Notes: a model not told the origin generated them from the letters alone. Shown: positions 17,279-26,263, counted from the first letter of the stretch. The stretch: 64,000 bases of DNA from UMGS172 sp045651745 (GCA_045651745.1 JAZRSW010000039.1:1-64000), one strand, 5' to 3'. Translations and numbers: made by a program.

Positions 17279-18548
17279 ATTTAGCCTCATTAAACTCATT
17301 TTCACAAACGGTTTTTTCTAACGCCTGTTTAAACACATCTATGCACTTATCAAAATTGTGCTTTTCAAAAGCAAGTGCTTGTGCATTCTGAGACAACTTT
17401 TTGCACTGTTCGTCGGATTCGAGCAATAAACTCAATTCCTTGAACACATCTTTAGCTTCACTAACCGCAACACCGACATTATTATCTCTTATGTATTCAT
17501 ACATAAAAATTTCTTTAGGTGCATACAAAAAAATCGCTCTTCCGGTTGCCAAATATTCTGAAATTTTTGTAGATAATGAATATTTAATAAAATCTTGGTA
17601 TTCTTCATCAAAGGTTTCTATATGAATAAGCACCTTTGATTGCTCATAAACTTCTTTGATTTGGTCGTGTGGAACGTAACCATTCAGTTGGGCACACTTT
17701 TTATCCTTAAAACAATCCAAGTATAACTGAATACTACTGTCATCTGTATAAATCTTTAATATGTAATCCGCATTATTTTCAAGATTAATTTTATCGACCG
17801 CATCTGCAATACTCATTAGTGATTTATAGCGGTTCAAATGCAGACCGCCGGCATAGGTTAAAGTTTTAGAATTTTCAAAACTTTTATCACAAGAAAACTT
17901 TTCCACATCAACCGAATTCATTAAGGCATAGTGCGGAACACCATGCCGAGCCTCATAAACCGATGCCATTTTTTCACTGATACAAAGCGCGCATTTCGAG
18001 TGGCTATACAGTTTTTTTAATGTTTTTTGAGTTTTTCTTAAATGCCCGGGGTATTTATCCTTGCCATAGCGATGTGACTCCGGCCAATTATCCATAAAGT
18101 GTGGCAGAACGGGTATCGAAAACTTTTTGGACAGTTTTATCGCAAAATTCATTACATCTATGGCATTGCCTAATGTATAAATACAGTCAGGATTAACTTC
18201 TTTGATTTTATCGCAAAAATGTTTGGATAGAAAAATCGGCTCAAAATCAAGCATCATTATAAGCCTTGACAGTAACTTACTTTTAAAACTCTGCTTTTTT
18301 GCTACGGTATATTTTTTCTCACTAACAGATTTGTTTTTAAAAACAGCATTTGCAATACATCTTAACGGCGCAACATTAAAAGGCACGCGAATTGACTTGA
18401 TAGGTAACGAATCATTCGCCAATACACACGGTTGCATATATAATTCCATTATATCGTCGGGTGAAAAGTACTGCAAAACGCTCCGCATTGTTATTCCGGT
18501 GGCATTATTGTGATTTACCGATTGAGCGTTAACTATCAAAATCCTCAA
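17265..18548 (-). CDS. Glycosyltransferase, GT-B fold (family 4-like)
   Basis: A 427-residue protein that begins MRILIVNAQSVNHNNATGITM, a usual GT-B N-terminal strand with glycine loop. The second half has SKTLTYAGGLHLNRYKSL, LNGYVPHDQIKEVYEQSKVLIHIE and KYSLSTKISEYLATGRAIF, the donor-binding region of family 4-like enzymes, with the expected glutamate in the KISEYLATG helix. The start codon is TTG behind TAGGTG at good spacing. It overlaps the flippase by 14 bases and follows another GT-B gene by 10 bp. Donor sugar unknown; UDP-L-FucNAc from the same operon is a candidate. Confidence 0.78.
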   Translation of the reverse strand: MRILIVNAQSVNHNNATGITMRSVLQYFSPDDIMELYMQPCVLANDSLPIKSIRVPFNVAPLRCIANAVFKNKSVSEKKYTVAKKQSFKSKLLSRLIMMLDFEPIFLSKHFCDKIKEVNPDCIYTLGNAIDVMNFAIKLSKKFSIPVLPHFMDNWPESHRYGKDKYPGHLRKTQKTLKKLYSHSKCALCISEKMASVYEARHGVPHYALMNSVDVEKFSCDKSFENSKTLTYAGGLHLNRYKSLMSIADAVDKINLENNADYILKIYTDDSSIQLYLDCFKDKKCAQLNGYVPHDQIKEVYEQSKVLIHIETFDEEYQDFIKYSLSTKISEYLATGRAIFLYAPKEIFMYEYIRDNNVGVAVSEAKDVFKELSLLLESDEQCKKLSQNAQALAFEKHNFDKCIDVFKQALEKTVCENEFNEAKYEFD

Positions 18549-18558
18549 ATGTTTTCAC

Positions 18559-19671
18559 CTACGATTCCAAAAATGTACTCACAGCTTCCGTATATATATG
18601 GTAATCAAATTCATCACTGTTAACTGTTACACAAGACTTGTTTTTTATCGCCTGCACCATATCGTCTTTTAATGAGTTTATATTAACAATATACCCATTG
18701 GTGCCCTCGTGAACATAATCCTTGACATTACTTATATCCGTAGTCAACACAGCCGTACCGCAACTAATACTTTCGACCAATTTTGACGGGAATCCTGCAT
18801 TATTTTTTCGATTTGACTGCCTGATAATCATAGCATAATCAGCCTTTTTCACAGCATCAATCGTTTCAATATGGGTTACGCGTCCGTGAAAACATACAGC
18901 CTTGCTTATTTCCTTGCAATCATCAATCTGATATATGCTTCTGAATTGCTGTTCAGTAACACCGTAAATATCCAACTTAATATCGTGCTCTGCTGATATT
19001 TCCTCAACTGCCGAAACAAGTACATCCAATCTTTCCTTTGTTTTAGAAGGCCAACCGGCATAAATAAACGAGGTTTCAACAGTTCTTTCTGTTTGCGAAA
19101 CTTTTTCCCATTTCACATCTGATTTATCAACCAAAGGTGGAATAAGAACTGTTTTTTGTTCCGAATAATAATTTTCTAGATACCGACTTATTACAATAAG
19201 TCCATCTGTTTTTTTATTTAAAACCTTCATACGAAGATATGAGTCATACGCTCTGACAATGCGGAACAACGGGTTTTTATTTTTGTTTGTATACCACTCC
19301 GAAATGTCGCCGTAACACTTAATATTGTGCTTTCGGCAATACATAAGTAATTTCTTGAACGCTACCGCCGGAAAGTCATAAGCAATTACCGTGTCAAATT
19401 TTTCATTTCTTAAAAGGCTAAGTTCGGGTGATGCGTCGGAAAACATAATGTATTTTTGATACGAAGTTTTTGCCTTGTGCTTTTCAAAACATCTAAAGCC
19501 GAAAAACGATTGCTCTTTCCAACCGTCTTTCACTGAAACCTCGTCAGACCACCCTGCAAGTGTCACATTATATCCTAATTCTCGCAACAACTTTGCATTA
19601 GCAACCACGCGATTTGCCGTTGCTTCCTTATCCGGCAACTCAAACCGCCCTATGTAAAGTATTTTCGGCAC
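18559..19671 (-). CDS. Glycosyltransferase, GT-B fold (family 4-like)
   Basis: A 370-residue GT-B enzyme. N-terminal MPKILYIGRFELPDKEATANRV fits an acceptor-domain start; the C-terminal domain has SFIYAGWPSKTKERLDVL, CFHGRVTHIETIDAVKKADYAMII and AGFPSKLVESISCGTAVLTTDI, which hold the family 4 donor-binding glutamate (KLVESISCG). The start is GTG with AAGGAAGAG upstream. It lies three bases from the Wzy stop and ten from the next glycosyltransferase, inside the same transcription unit. Specificity cannot be assigned. Confidence 0.83.
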   Translation of the reverse strand: MPKILYIGRFELPDKEATANRVVANAKLLRELGYNVTLAGWSDEVSVKDGWKEQSFFGFRCFEKHKAKTSYQKYIMFSDASPELSLLRNEKFDTVIAYDFPAVAFKKLLMYCRKHNIKCYGDISEWYTNKNKNPLFRIVRAYDSYLRMKVLNKKTDGLIVISRYLENYYSEQKTVLIPPLVDKSDVKWEKVSQTERTVETSFIYAGWPSKTKERLDVLVSAVEEISAEHDIKLDIYGVTEQQFRSIYQIDDCKEISKAVCFHGRVTHIETIDAVKKADYAMIIRQSNRKNNAGFPSKLVESISCGTAVLTTDISNVKDYVHEGTNGYIVNINSLKDDMVQAIKNKSCVTVNSDEFDYHIYTEAVSTFLES

Positions 19672-19674
19672 TAC

Positions 19675-21105
19675 TTACTCTTCCTTTTGTATTTGTTTTT
19701 TTAGTATTGACTCATCATCAATTTTAACTTTTATTTTACTCTTAGTATCTGTATTATTCTTTTTAAATAACATAACCATTGTGTAAACAATAAACGGCAT
19801 TAACAAATTAGAATCCGAAAAAGCAATATTGTTTGAAGGCAAAAAAAGTATCATTTGTATTAAAAGACTCAATAATCCTACCGAACACAAAGAACGCTTT
19901 CGATAAGCTTCATAATAAGTTTTTATAAAAAGACAGCCGATTAAAAACATGACAAGAAATACACCTATGAAGCTTACATCGTTTGCAAACCAGCTGTATG
20001 CACTATGCCAGTTTGCAGAAGCTCCCCAGTCATATCCCGCCTGCTCAATTCTCATTTGATAGGTGCTTTCATAAATTTTTTCCGAAAAAGCCGACGAAAG
20101 TTCCAAACACAACCATCTTGATGAACCGGTTCCGAACATCGGCACCCAATTTAATGTAGTCGCCAAAGACAATCCGTAATAACCCTGCACCAGATAAAAA
20201 TCAAGCCAAACAGCTAAGTCTCTTAATCCTACGGGCAATAAATTATATATTATTCCATCCTGTGTAATAACGTTTTCGCCTTTTTGTATAAAATCTACAT
20301 TGCCTTTGCCTAATCGGTCAGACATAACGAAGTTAAAAGCGAGCACCATCAAGACAACACCTATTATAATTGGTAAGTATTTACCACGCTTTTTAAAATT
20401 AACAACTTTCTTTTCCTTTTTATTTCTTACAAGTATGAACACCGTAAACAAGCAAATTATAATGTTGAAAAATCCCTGCGATGTTCCGGCACTCAACTTT
20501 GCTATCACCCAAAGGAACGTTTGCACACAACCTAAAGCTCGTTGCAATAATGAAAGTCTTTTAAATGACAATAAAAACATTGGCACAAATGCAAATGTCA
20601 GCGGACTAAAAATAACAGCCGCCGCCGAAAATGCCGTACCACCGTACATCTGTGCACCTGTATCAACCAATTGTTCGGCGGAATACAAATCACTATATGA
20701 TGTAGTTATTCTGTCAATAATGTCTGAAATGCTACTCCATCCGTACAATCTTAGAATACGGGTTATTGAAATAAGCCTTAATACAAACGCAATAGCAAAA
20801 ATAATATAAAAATATTTTACAAAAAAATCTTCATATTCGAATTTTTTTGGGTCTGTATTATGCTTCTTATGCTCTCTGAGTATTTGCACAGTATATTTAT
20901 TTTTTCCATAATGAAAACCCAACCACAAACACAATATATACCCAAATATCAAACCAAATGTGATAATAGGGTTACGTGTTTTCCAATGAATCGGACCGAA
21001 AACATACAAAATAACCGTGGCAAATTGATATATTATAAGAGCTTTCGGTAAGTTTATTCTTGGCAGTCCCATGCGTGCCAAGTTTATTTGATTATCGTTG
21101 TTCAT
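19675..21105 (-). CDS. wzy: O-antigen/capsule polymerase Wzy (oligosaccharide repeat unit polymerase)
   Basis: A 476-residue protein with about 12 membrane helices, a large hydrophilic loop in the second half and a charged tail (about residues 450-476, rich in Lys and Asp). It has no recognisable soluble domain. The general pattern, including polar LGKGNVDFIQKGEN and WGASANWHSAYSWFANDVSFIGVFLV loop segments, fits the O-antigen-polymerase family that joins repeat units at the outer membrane face. The assignment leans on topology and on being the only such protein beside the flippase. AGAGGAT lies upstream of the ATG; the 5' end overlaps the preceding GT2 gene by 14 bases. Confidence 0.8.
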   Translation of the reverse strand: MNNDNQINLARMGLPRINLPKALIIYQFATVILYVFGPIHWKTRNPIITFGLIFGYILCLWLGFHYGKNKYTVQILREHKKHNTDPKKFEYEDFFVKYFYIIFAIAFVLRLISITRILRLYGWSSISDIIDRITTSYSDLYSAEQLVDTGAQMYGGTAFSAAAVIFSPLTFAFVPMFLLSFKRLSLLQRALGCVQTFLWVIAKLSAGTSQGFFNIIICLFTVFILVRNKKEKKVVNFKKRGKYLPIIIGVVLMVLAFNFVMSDRLGKGNVDFIQKGENVITQDGIIYNLLPVGLRDLAVWLDFYLVQGYYGLSLATTLNWVPMFGTGSSRWLCLELSSAFSEKIYESTYQMRIEQAGYDWGASANWHSAYSWFANDVSFIGVFLVMFLIGCLFIKTYYEAYRKRSLCSVGLLSLLIQMILFLPSNNIAFSDSNLLMPFIVYTMVMLFKKNNTDTKSKIKVKIDDESILKKQIQKEE

Positions 21106-21988
21106 TATATTCTTTATCCTCTGACACGTTATTTTCTAGTATCCTGCTAACTTCTTCTTTGCTTAAATACTTCCTTTTGACCCTCATAACTAAGCAATTT
21201 CGCAAACTCGCCGGTATTAAAAGCTGATAGGCAAACCTTATCGCCATCTCTTTAATATAACACATATAAGATATAATCCCTTTGGATAACATATATCGGC
21301 GCAAAAACTTCTCCGCTTTATAATATCCTAATCCGCCACGGCGTGCTGCCATATCCCTACCTAAACGAACGTATACTAAATATTCCGGTATGTTGCGGAA
21401 TGTTGCACCTAATTCGGCCATTCTCACCCAAAGATAATAATCTTCATGGTAAAACAATTCTATATAATTGCCCGCTTTAAGCACCGCATCGCGTCGGAAA
21501 AACACCGTAACATGACTTATAGGATTCTTCTTGCCAATTTCACCCTTAATCTCCTCGTCGGTCAACTTACGCTTTGCCGACGATACCTGTCCTGTATACA
21601 AGTCGCCAATAAACCCTAAAGTCCAACTGCCCAAAACGTCAACCGGCTCTTCTTCGTAAGCCTTAATCAGCTTATAAAACCTACCCGGTGCGGAAATATC
21701 GTCACTGTCCATTCGCATAATAAGGTCATACTTACAGTTTTCTACGGCAATCTTCAAAGCGTTTCCCAATCCACCATTTGCGGATAACTGGTTAACGGTA
21801 AAATTGCCGTACTTTTCGGCATATTCGTCAATGACCGACTGCAACTCATCACCTATCGGACCGTCTATTACAAGATAGATTTCGCTTGCGGGATAGGATT
21901 GGGTGCAAATGCTTTCCAACGCCTCTTGCAACTGCGACGGTTTATCGTTTTTATAAACCGACATTGCAACTGAAAATTTTGTATTCAT
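21092..21988 (-). CDS. Glycosyltransferase family 2 with amylovoran-AmsE-like features
   Basis: A GT-A family 2 enzyme of about 298 residues: FSVAMSVYKNDKPSQLQEALESICTQS, IYLVIDGPIGDE, NGGLGNALK and IMRMDSDDISAPGRF, which includes the DXD-type DSDD. The wording MSVYKND...RMDSDD is typical of the AmsE/EpsE-like group in exopolysaccharide loci. I chose the ATG at 21988 behind AAGGA; the frame is open further upstream but runs into the ATP-grasp gene. Its 3' end overlaps wzy by 14 bases. No membrane helices are evident. Confidence 0.87.
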   Translation of the reverse strand: MNTKFSVAMSVYKNDKPSQLQEALESICTQSYPASEIYLVIDGPIGDELQSVIDEYAEKYGNFTVNQLSANGGLGNALKIAVENCKYDLIMRMDSDDISAPGRFYKLIKAYEEEPVDVLGSWTLGFIGDLYTGQVSSAKRKLTDEEIKGEIGKKNPISHVTVFFRRDAVLKAGNYIELFYHEDYYLWVRMAELGATFRNIPEYLVYVRLGRDMAARRGGLGYYKAEKFLRRYMLSKGIISYMCYIKEMAIRFAYQLLIPASLRNCLVMRVKRKYLSKEEVSRILENNVSEDKEYNEQR

Positions 21989-22004
21989 CAGTAAATCCTT
22001 AAAA

Positions 22005-23165
22005 TTATCTTTTTCTTTTTTCCATTTCACCCTTATAACGGGCAAAACAAGAAATTGTGTATGCAAACCACGGAATCGGGTCAGACCACGAGAAGACAAC
22101 GTCGCTTGTCCTTATAGGGCTGAACCAAAACGGTTTACACTTAAAACGTGTGGGAGATTTTATAAACCACATCATATCAGCCTGAAAGTGTCTCAATCTC
22201 ATATCCTCACGGTAATCCCTCGAATACTCGGTAACCGGCATATCATAAGCCATTTCCATTAACTGACGGACAACGTGAGCACCGCAAAGCACACTCATTT
22301 TAATACTTGCCGATATTCTGCCGTTAATTTCCATAACCTTAGGAATATGGTCCTCGTCCGACTCAATAAAGCAAACCGAAGCATAGCCTTTCCAATTCAT
22401 AAGTTTCAAAAGCTTTTCTGCTTGAGCCGCGATTTCAGGCATCTGACAGCTCTGGAAAAGCGAGTTTGTACCGACAACCAACGGATACGGTCTTGTAGAC
22501 TTTGCCATAAGCGAGGTTTTTACATTGCCATCATTATCAATAAAGGTGTACGAAACACGGTGTGTCTCACCCTCTTTAATAAACTCCTGAATGACGTATT
22601 CCTCAACCTTGACCTCTCCGTTTTCGATAAGTTCAAACAAACGCTCTTTATTGTCAACCTTATGAAAACCTCTTGAACCCGAGCCTTTCCTCGGCTTTAA
22701 AGCCAACGGGAACGAAACTTTGGAAAGAAACTCCTCAAGCGTTTCGTCGTCCATTTTAGTAACAGGACAGTTTATACCGTTTTTCTGACAAAGAGTCATT
22801 GTAAGTTGCTTATCATAAGCATTTACAAAACCTTCTTCACCGGCACAGGCATATTTTACATACTTTTGATAAAGTTCCTTATTTGCCCACAAAACATCGG
22901 TTGCGCCCTCGTTCATCGGGAATACAACGTCGTAATTACCGGAAGGGATTTCACGGTCTAAAACACGCTTTAACTCATTTAAATCGTAACGCACACTAGG
23001 TTCCAAAATCTTTTTCTTGGGGTATCTTGAAGTATAACCCACGTCAAGTTTAGAACAGTTCAATGTAGTTGTGATACAACCCAATTTATGTAATTCTTTT
23101 AAAATTATAGCAACCTGACGGCCATAACCGTCCAAAACCAAAACCCTTACGCCTTTGAAATCCAT
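22005..23165 (-). CDS. ATP-grasp carboxylate-amine ligase family protein
   Basis: A 386-residue protein of the ATP-grasp superfamily (carbamoyl-phosphate-synthase-like/BL00235 type). The N-terminal domain begins VRVLVLDGYGRQVAIILKEL; the ATP-grasp core has FPLALKPRKGSGSRGFHKV (lysine and glycine-rich lid), EEYVIQEFIKEGETH, and KVMEINGRISASIKMSV, giving the catalytic E-x-N-x-R metal site. These enzymes activate a carboxylate as acyl phosphate and join it to an amine. A GGAGGAG Shine-Dalgarno precedes the ATG at 23165, one base after the preceding gene. With the PIG-L deacetylase in the same operon it may attach an amino acid or other acid to a freed sugar amine; that is inference. Confidence 0.85.
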   Translation of the reverse strand: MDFKGVRVLVLDGYGRQVAIILKELHKLGCITTTLNCSKLDVGYTSRYPKKKILEPSVRYDLNELKRVLDREIPSGNYDVVFPMNEGATDVLWANKELYQKYVKYACAGEEGFVNAYDKQLTMTLCQKNGINCPVTKMDDETLEEFLSKVSFPLALKPRKGSGSRGFHKVDNKERLFELIENGEVKVEEYVIQEFIKEGETHRVSYTFIDNDGNVKTSLMAKSTRPYPLVVGTNSLFQSCQMPEIAAQAEKLLKLMNWKGYASVCFIESDEDHIPKVMEINGRISASIKMSVLCGAHVVRQLMEMAYDMPVTEYSRDYREDMRLRHFQADMMWFIKSPTRFKCKPFWFSPIRTSDVVFSWSDPIPWFAYTISCFARYKGEMEKRKR

Positions 23166-23166
23166 G

Positions 23167-24030
23167 TTATTTCTCCTCCGCAAGCATTTCTTCAAGCGCC
23201 TGCCTTATAGTATACTTACAATAATTAATGCCTATATCTGACATTGACGGGTCATAAATTGTAGATGCAAACGCCTTGCGCACCTTATAAACTCCGCGCT
23301 TTTCAAAAAAAGCAATAACCAAACCTAAAAGTCTGCTCATAAAAATTTTTTTGTTATATATTTCTCCGATACATTTAACCACTTCACTCGAGCAAGTGAA
23401 TTCTTTATCCTGTGGGAACAAAACACCATCTAAGTGATTTTCAATAACACATTTGATAAATTCACACAGGTTTTTCACGTAAATCATACTGCGACGAGTT
23501 TTTATATAAGGAAATATCTTTGTTTTCTTAGCAAACTTAACTAAATCTCGATAATGTCCCGGAGCATTCTTTCCGTAAACAGCAGCAGAGCGTACGATTG
23601 CAACTTTAAACTTTTCATCCTCTAACTCTGCCAATCTCTTTTCGCCGGCAAGCTTACTTTTTCCATAAAGTTTCGGAGGATTAGGCTGGGTATCCCTTGT
23701 TATATGCGGCACAAACGACGCATACACACCCTTAGTACTCATAAATATATATTGACCTATTCCACTTTGTTTTGCCTTCTGAGCAAGTTCATAAGTCAAC
23801 CCCTCATTCACTTCATAAAATAAGTCTTTCAGTTCTTCGGTTTCCTGTTTCACATGAGCAATACCTGCCACCTGAAACGCAACATCATAACCTTTGAAAT
23901 CCTTATTTTCCCAGGCGTCACTCTTGGTATCTACGACATCAACTGTGTATGAATCTGCATAACGACTCATCCAAGAAATAAATTCGTTACCAATATAACT
24001 TCCTTCGCCAATTAACAGCACCTTTATCAT
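23167..24030 (-). CDS. NAD(P)-dependent sugar epimerase/reductase (SDR, WbpV/GalE-like)
   Basis: A short extended-SDR protein of 287 residues: KVLLIGEGSYIGNEF (nucleotide-binding glycines), VAFQVAGIAHVKQ, YIFMSTKGVYASF (Ser/Thr of the active site) and PKLYGKSKLAGE (catalytic Tyr-x-x-x-Lys). Length and the AGIAHV-type motif resemble the 4-ketoreductases that pair with initiating sugar transferases in capsule loci (WbpV/WreQ-like, making UDP-QuiNAc) more than classic GalE, but substrate assignment is inference. It lies directly after the phosphoglycosyl transferase gene, 26 bp away, and one base before the ATP-grasp gene. Confidence 0.82.
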   Translation of the reverse strand: MIKVLLIGEGSYIGNEFISWMSRYADSYTVDVVDTKSDAWENKDFKGYDVAFQVAGIAHVKQETEELKDLFYEVNEGLTYELAQKAKQSGIGQYIFMSTKGVYASFVPHITRDTQPNPPKLYGKSKLAGEKRLAELEDEKFKVAIVRSAAVYGKNAPGHYRDLVKFAKKTKIFPYIKTRRSMIYVKNLCEFIKCVIENHLDGVLFPQDKEFTCSSEVVKCIGEIYNKKIFMSRLLGLVIAFFEKRGVYKVRKAFASTIYDPSMSDIGINYCKYTIRQALEEMLAEEK

Positions 24031-24056
24031 ACTTTATTACTTCCATCTCAACTTTT

Positions 24057-24767
24057 TTATCTTACTGTTTCAACGCCACGTTGTTCTTGCTCCAACTCAA
24101 CAGTTTCTTTTTCCTTAACACATTTAATTAATTCTTCTTTAATTTTTGTCGGTTCTTTTCCGAAAGCAATCATCAAAATACAAATAACGGTATCAAAAAC
24201 CATTTTTAAATCGTACCAAATTGAGCAATTATGTACGTAGTAAACTTCAAGCGCCAATCTCGTCGGCAGTACCTTTGCTTCGTACTCTTCTTCGCCGTCT
24301 ACCGTGTCGCCGTATATGTAGTCATACAATGCGCCGGGACCGCTCAAACCGGGTTTTACCGACGAAGCAACAGCAAACTCACCTGCTCTTGTAATATCCA
24401 TTTGGTCTTTTGCGGCAGGGCGCGGACCTATAACACTCATGGTTCCTAAAAAACAGCAAAGAAGCTGCGGCAACTCGTCGATTTTAGTGGCACGGATAAA
24501 TTTCCCAAACGGGAAAATTCTACTCTCCTCGCCTCTGAAAACCGATTCGTTCGCTTTGCCACGCCTCATCGACCTGAATTTAAACATTGAAAATTCTTTA
24601 TTATCCTTACCAATACGCTTTGCAACGTAAAAAACGGGACCGGGGTCACTTACAAACACCCCGATAATTGCAATCAGCCAAATGGGAGAAGTTACAATTA
24701 ACCCTAAAAGTGATGCAACTATATCAAATGCTCTTTTTAAAAAAAGATAACCTTTACTTAATTGCAT
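24057..24767 (-). CDS. Initiating polyprenyl-phosphate phosphoglycosyl transferase (PglC/WcaJ-C-terminal type)
   Basis: A 236-residue small monotopic phosphoglycosyl transferase. It starts with a lysine/arginine-rich patch and one re-entrant hydrophobic helix (KRAFDIVASLLGLIVTSPIWLIAI), then has GPVFYVAKRIGKDNKEFSMFKFRSM, ATKIDELPQLLCCFLGTMSVIGPRP and VKPGLSGPGAL, all family signatures; the catalytic D-E pair lies in KIDELPQL. It moves a sugar phosphate onto undecaprenyl phosphate and begins the repeat unit. The ATG at 24767 has GAGGAG nine bases upstream and overlaps the deacetylase stop. The likely substrate is a UDP-HexNAc-type sugar. Confidence 0.92.
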   Translation of the reverse strand: MQLSKGYLFLKRAFDIVASLLGLIVTSPIWLIAIIGVFVSDPGPVFYVAKRIGKDNKEFSMFKFRSMRRGKANESVFRGEESRIFPFGKFIRATKIDELPQLLCCFLGTMSVIGPRPAAKDQMDITRAGEFAVASSVKPGLSGPGALYDYIYGDTVDGEEEYEAKVLPTRLALEVYYVHNCSIWYDLKMVFDTVICILMIAFGKEPTKIKEELIKCVKEKETVELEQEQRGVETVR

Positions 24768-25447
24768 TCCGTAATTCTCCTCATAACACACTCAAATGCT
24801 TCGGCATAATTGCAACCAGACTCACCGCCACGCGTTGCTGCCAAACCAAAAATAACTTCAGCGCTTCTCGGATGCGGAAAATCCCTCATAACTCCGCGAT
24901 ATGTAGCCAACGCTTTAATTTTCATATCTACTCTTTCCTTACCAACCTCAACATATGTATTAGGCTTAAATCCGTTCATGGCCGAATTAACCACCCAATC
25001 GGTAGCCGAAAGACTTTCCATAAACCACAGTTCCTTCAAAGGCTTTACATCATTCCTACGCTGAAAAAGTCTTATTGCAGCCTGACAAGCAAGCGATGTA
25101 TGTAAATGGTCGTTATTAACATCGGCAGCGTGATGTGTGATGATAATATCAGGTTGCGACTCAACAATAGCCTTTTCGATAAACTGCACCAATTCTATAT
25201 GGTCGACATTATTCATTCGAATATTGCGGAATGTACCTTCATAAATTTTGCCGATACCCAACATATTAGAACTAACATTAAGGTCGCTGTTAAGTTCATC
25301 ATCAGATGGTCTGAACGCTCTTGCATCTGCATTTGCACACATAATGCACAGGTCAACCGTATGACCCGACTCAGTTAGTTTTTTAACTGTTGCGCCTGCT
25401 CCCAACACTTCATCATCGGGATGTGCAACGACCAATAAATAATTCAT
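24758..25447 (-). CDS. PIG-L/LmbE family zinc N-deacetylase
   Basis: A 229-residue PIG-L-type deacetylase. The zinc motif AHPDDEVLGAGAT (His and Asp ligands, catalytic Asp) is at residues 8-20, and the third ligand region HHAADVNNDHLHTS follows near residue 105. Relatives remove acetyl groups from GlcNAc-containing molecules. The ATG at 25447 is behind CGGAGGA. Its place between the acyltransferase and the phosphoglycosyl transferase suggests that it deacetylates the operon's amino sugar, as nucleotide sugar or lipid-linked form, making a free amine for the acyltransferase or ATP-grasp enzyme. Confidence 0.88.
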   Translation of the reverse strand: MNYLLVVAHPDDEVLGAGATVKKLTESGHTVDLCIMCANADARAFRPSDDELNSDLNVSSNMLGIGKIYEGTFRNIRMNNVDHIELVQFIEKAIVESQPDIIITHHAADVNNDHLHTSLACQAAIRLFQRRNDVKPLKELWFMESLSATDWVVNSAMNGFKPNTYVEVGKERVDMKIKALATYRGVMRDFPHPRSAEVIFGLAATRGGESGCNYAEAFECVMRRITECN

Positions 25448-25483
25448 ATTATGTCCTCCGCGAAACAATTTTATTTAGGAATG

Positions 25484-26023
25484 TTATTTGTAAACGTCTG
25501 AGCTTTCAATTTTAAGCATCGACGGAACATGCGCGCAACCCGAAACTGTAGCATTACAGTCAACATGAACACCGTCACCGCATATACACATATGGTTAAC
25601 AACAGCGCCTGCCGAAACAATACAACCGAAGCCTAAACTACTTAAAGGGTTTATAACCGCCATCGGTTCAATGACACACCCGGACATTACTTTAGCCGAT
25701 TTTGACACATGCGCTTTAGGAGATATCAAAGACACGATATTAAGGTCGGTTTCCTGCTTTATCCTTTCAAGAATGGCTAATTTGGATTTAGCGTTACCTA
25801 TCGCAACAACAACATTGCGATATTTCTTTGACAATTCTTTCAAATCATTAACAGTTCCAACAACTTTTGAACCGTCAGGCGTTTCGTTGCGACGGTCATC
25901 TACAAAAACCATCTCTGAAAAGCAGGCCATATCTTCGGCTATTTCTTTTGCCACAGTTGAATAAACTCCGGCGCCAATAATAATCAAACCGTTGTTTGCC
26001 AAAACATCCGCCCCCTTTATCAT
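25484..26023 (-). CDS. Sugar acyltransferase, NeuD/PglD family
   Basis: A 179-residue protein with a PglD-type Rossmann N-terminal half (GLIIIGAGVYSTVAKEIAED, FVDDRR) and a C-terminal left-handed beta-helix of hexapeptide repeats (SKSAKVMSGCVIEPMAVINPLSSLGFGCIVS). The active-site histidine of the family is expected in VVNHMCICGDG. It probably transfers an acetyl or longer acyl group from CoA to a UDP-4-amino sugar or similar amine. Two starts are possible: the ATG at 26023 (weak Shine-Dalgarno) or a TTG at 26002, seven codons later, with AAAGGGGG upstream and a better match to family N-termini. First gene of polysaccharide operon 2. Confidence 0.85.
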   Translation of the reverse strand: MIKGADVLANNGLIIIGAGVYSTVAKEIAEDMACFSEMVFVDDRRNETPDGSKVVGTVNDLKELSKKYRNVVVAIGNAKSKLAILERIKQETDLNIVSLISPKAHVSKSAKVMSGCVIEPMAVINPLSSLGFGCIVSAGAVVNHMCICGDGVHVDCNATVSGCAHVPSMLKIESSDVYK

Positions 26024-26106
26024 TTCACAGTCTTATTACGCGTCAAATCCCACACATATTTTCTTGCCATTTTTAAAATATGTATAGAAACCACCCAATT
26101 ATAACC

Positions 26107-26135
26107 ATAATACCATAAAACTATTATTTTAGCAA
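26107..26135 (-). promoter_or_regulatory. Predicted sigma-A promoter for polysaccharide operon 2
   Basis: On the - strand TTGCTA is followed after exactly 17 bases by TATTAT. The start point would be near 26100, leaving a leader of about 75 bases before the first gene. It is the best promoter-like match in the 296-bp gap between thrS and the operon. A TATAAT immediately downstream lacks a matching -35. Confidence 0.5.
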
Positions 26136-26171
26136 CCTAAAAAATACTGATTTTATGACTATTTTTGTATA

Positions 26172-26263
26172 AAAATGTCGTAATTTTAAGCTAATGCCAA
26201 ATTCGACATTTTACACGTCTTTTTGGTACATAAATGCCTCAAAAAATTCTCTGTTTTTCGACA
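26172..26263. promoter_or_regulatory. Inverted repeat and possible Spo0A boxes upstream of polysaccharide operon 2
   Basis: AAAATGTCG (26172-26180) and CGACATTTT (26204-26212) form a 9-bp inverted repeat. TTCGACA, the complement of the Spo0A box TGTCGAA, occurs at 26202-26208 and again at 26257-26263, and a one-mismatch copy lies in the left arm. The second copy overlaps the T-rich tail of the thrS terminator. Regulation by Spo0A is inference; spacing to the promoter is longer than usual for Spo0A activation. Confidence 0.35.
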
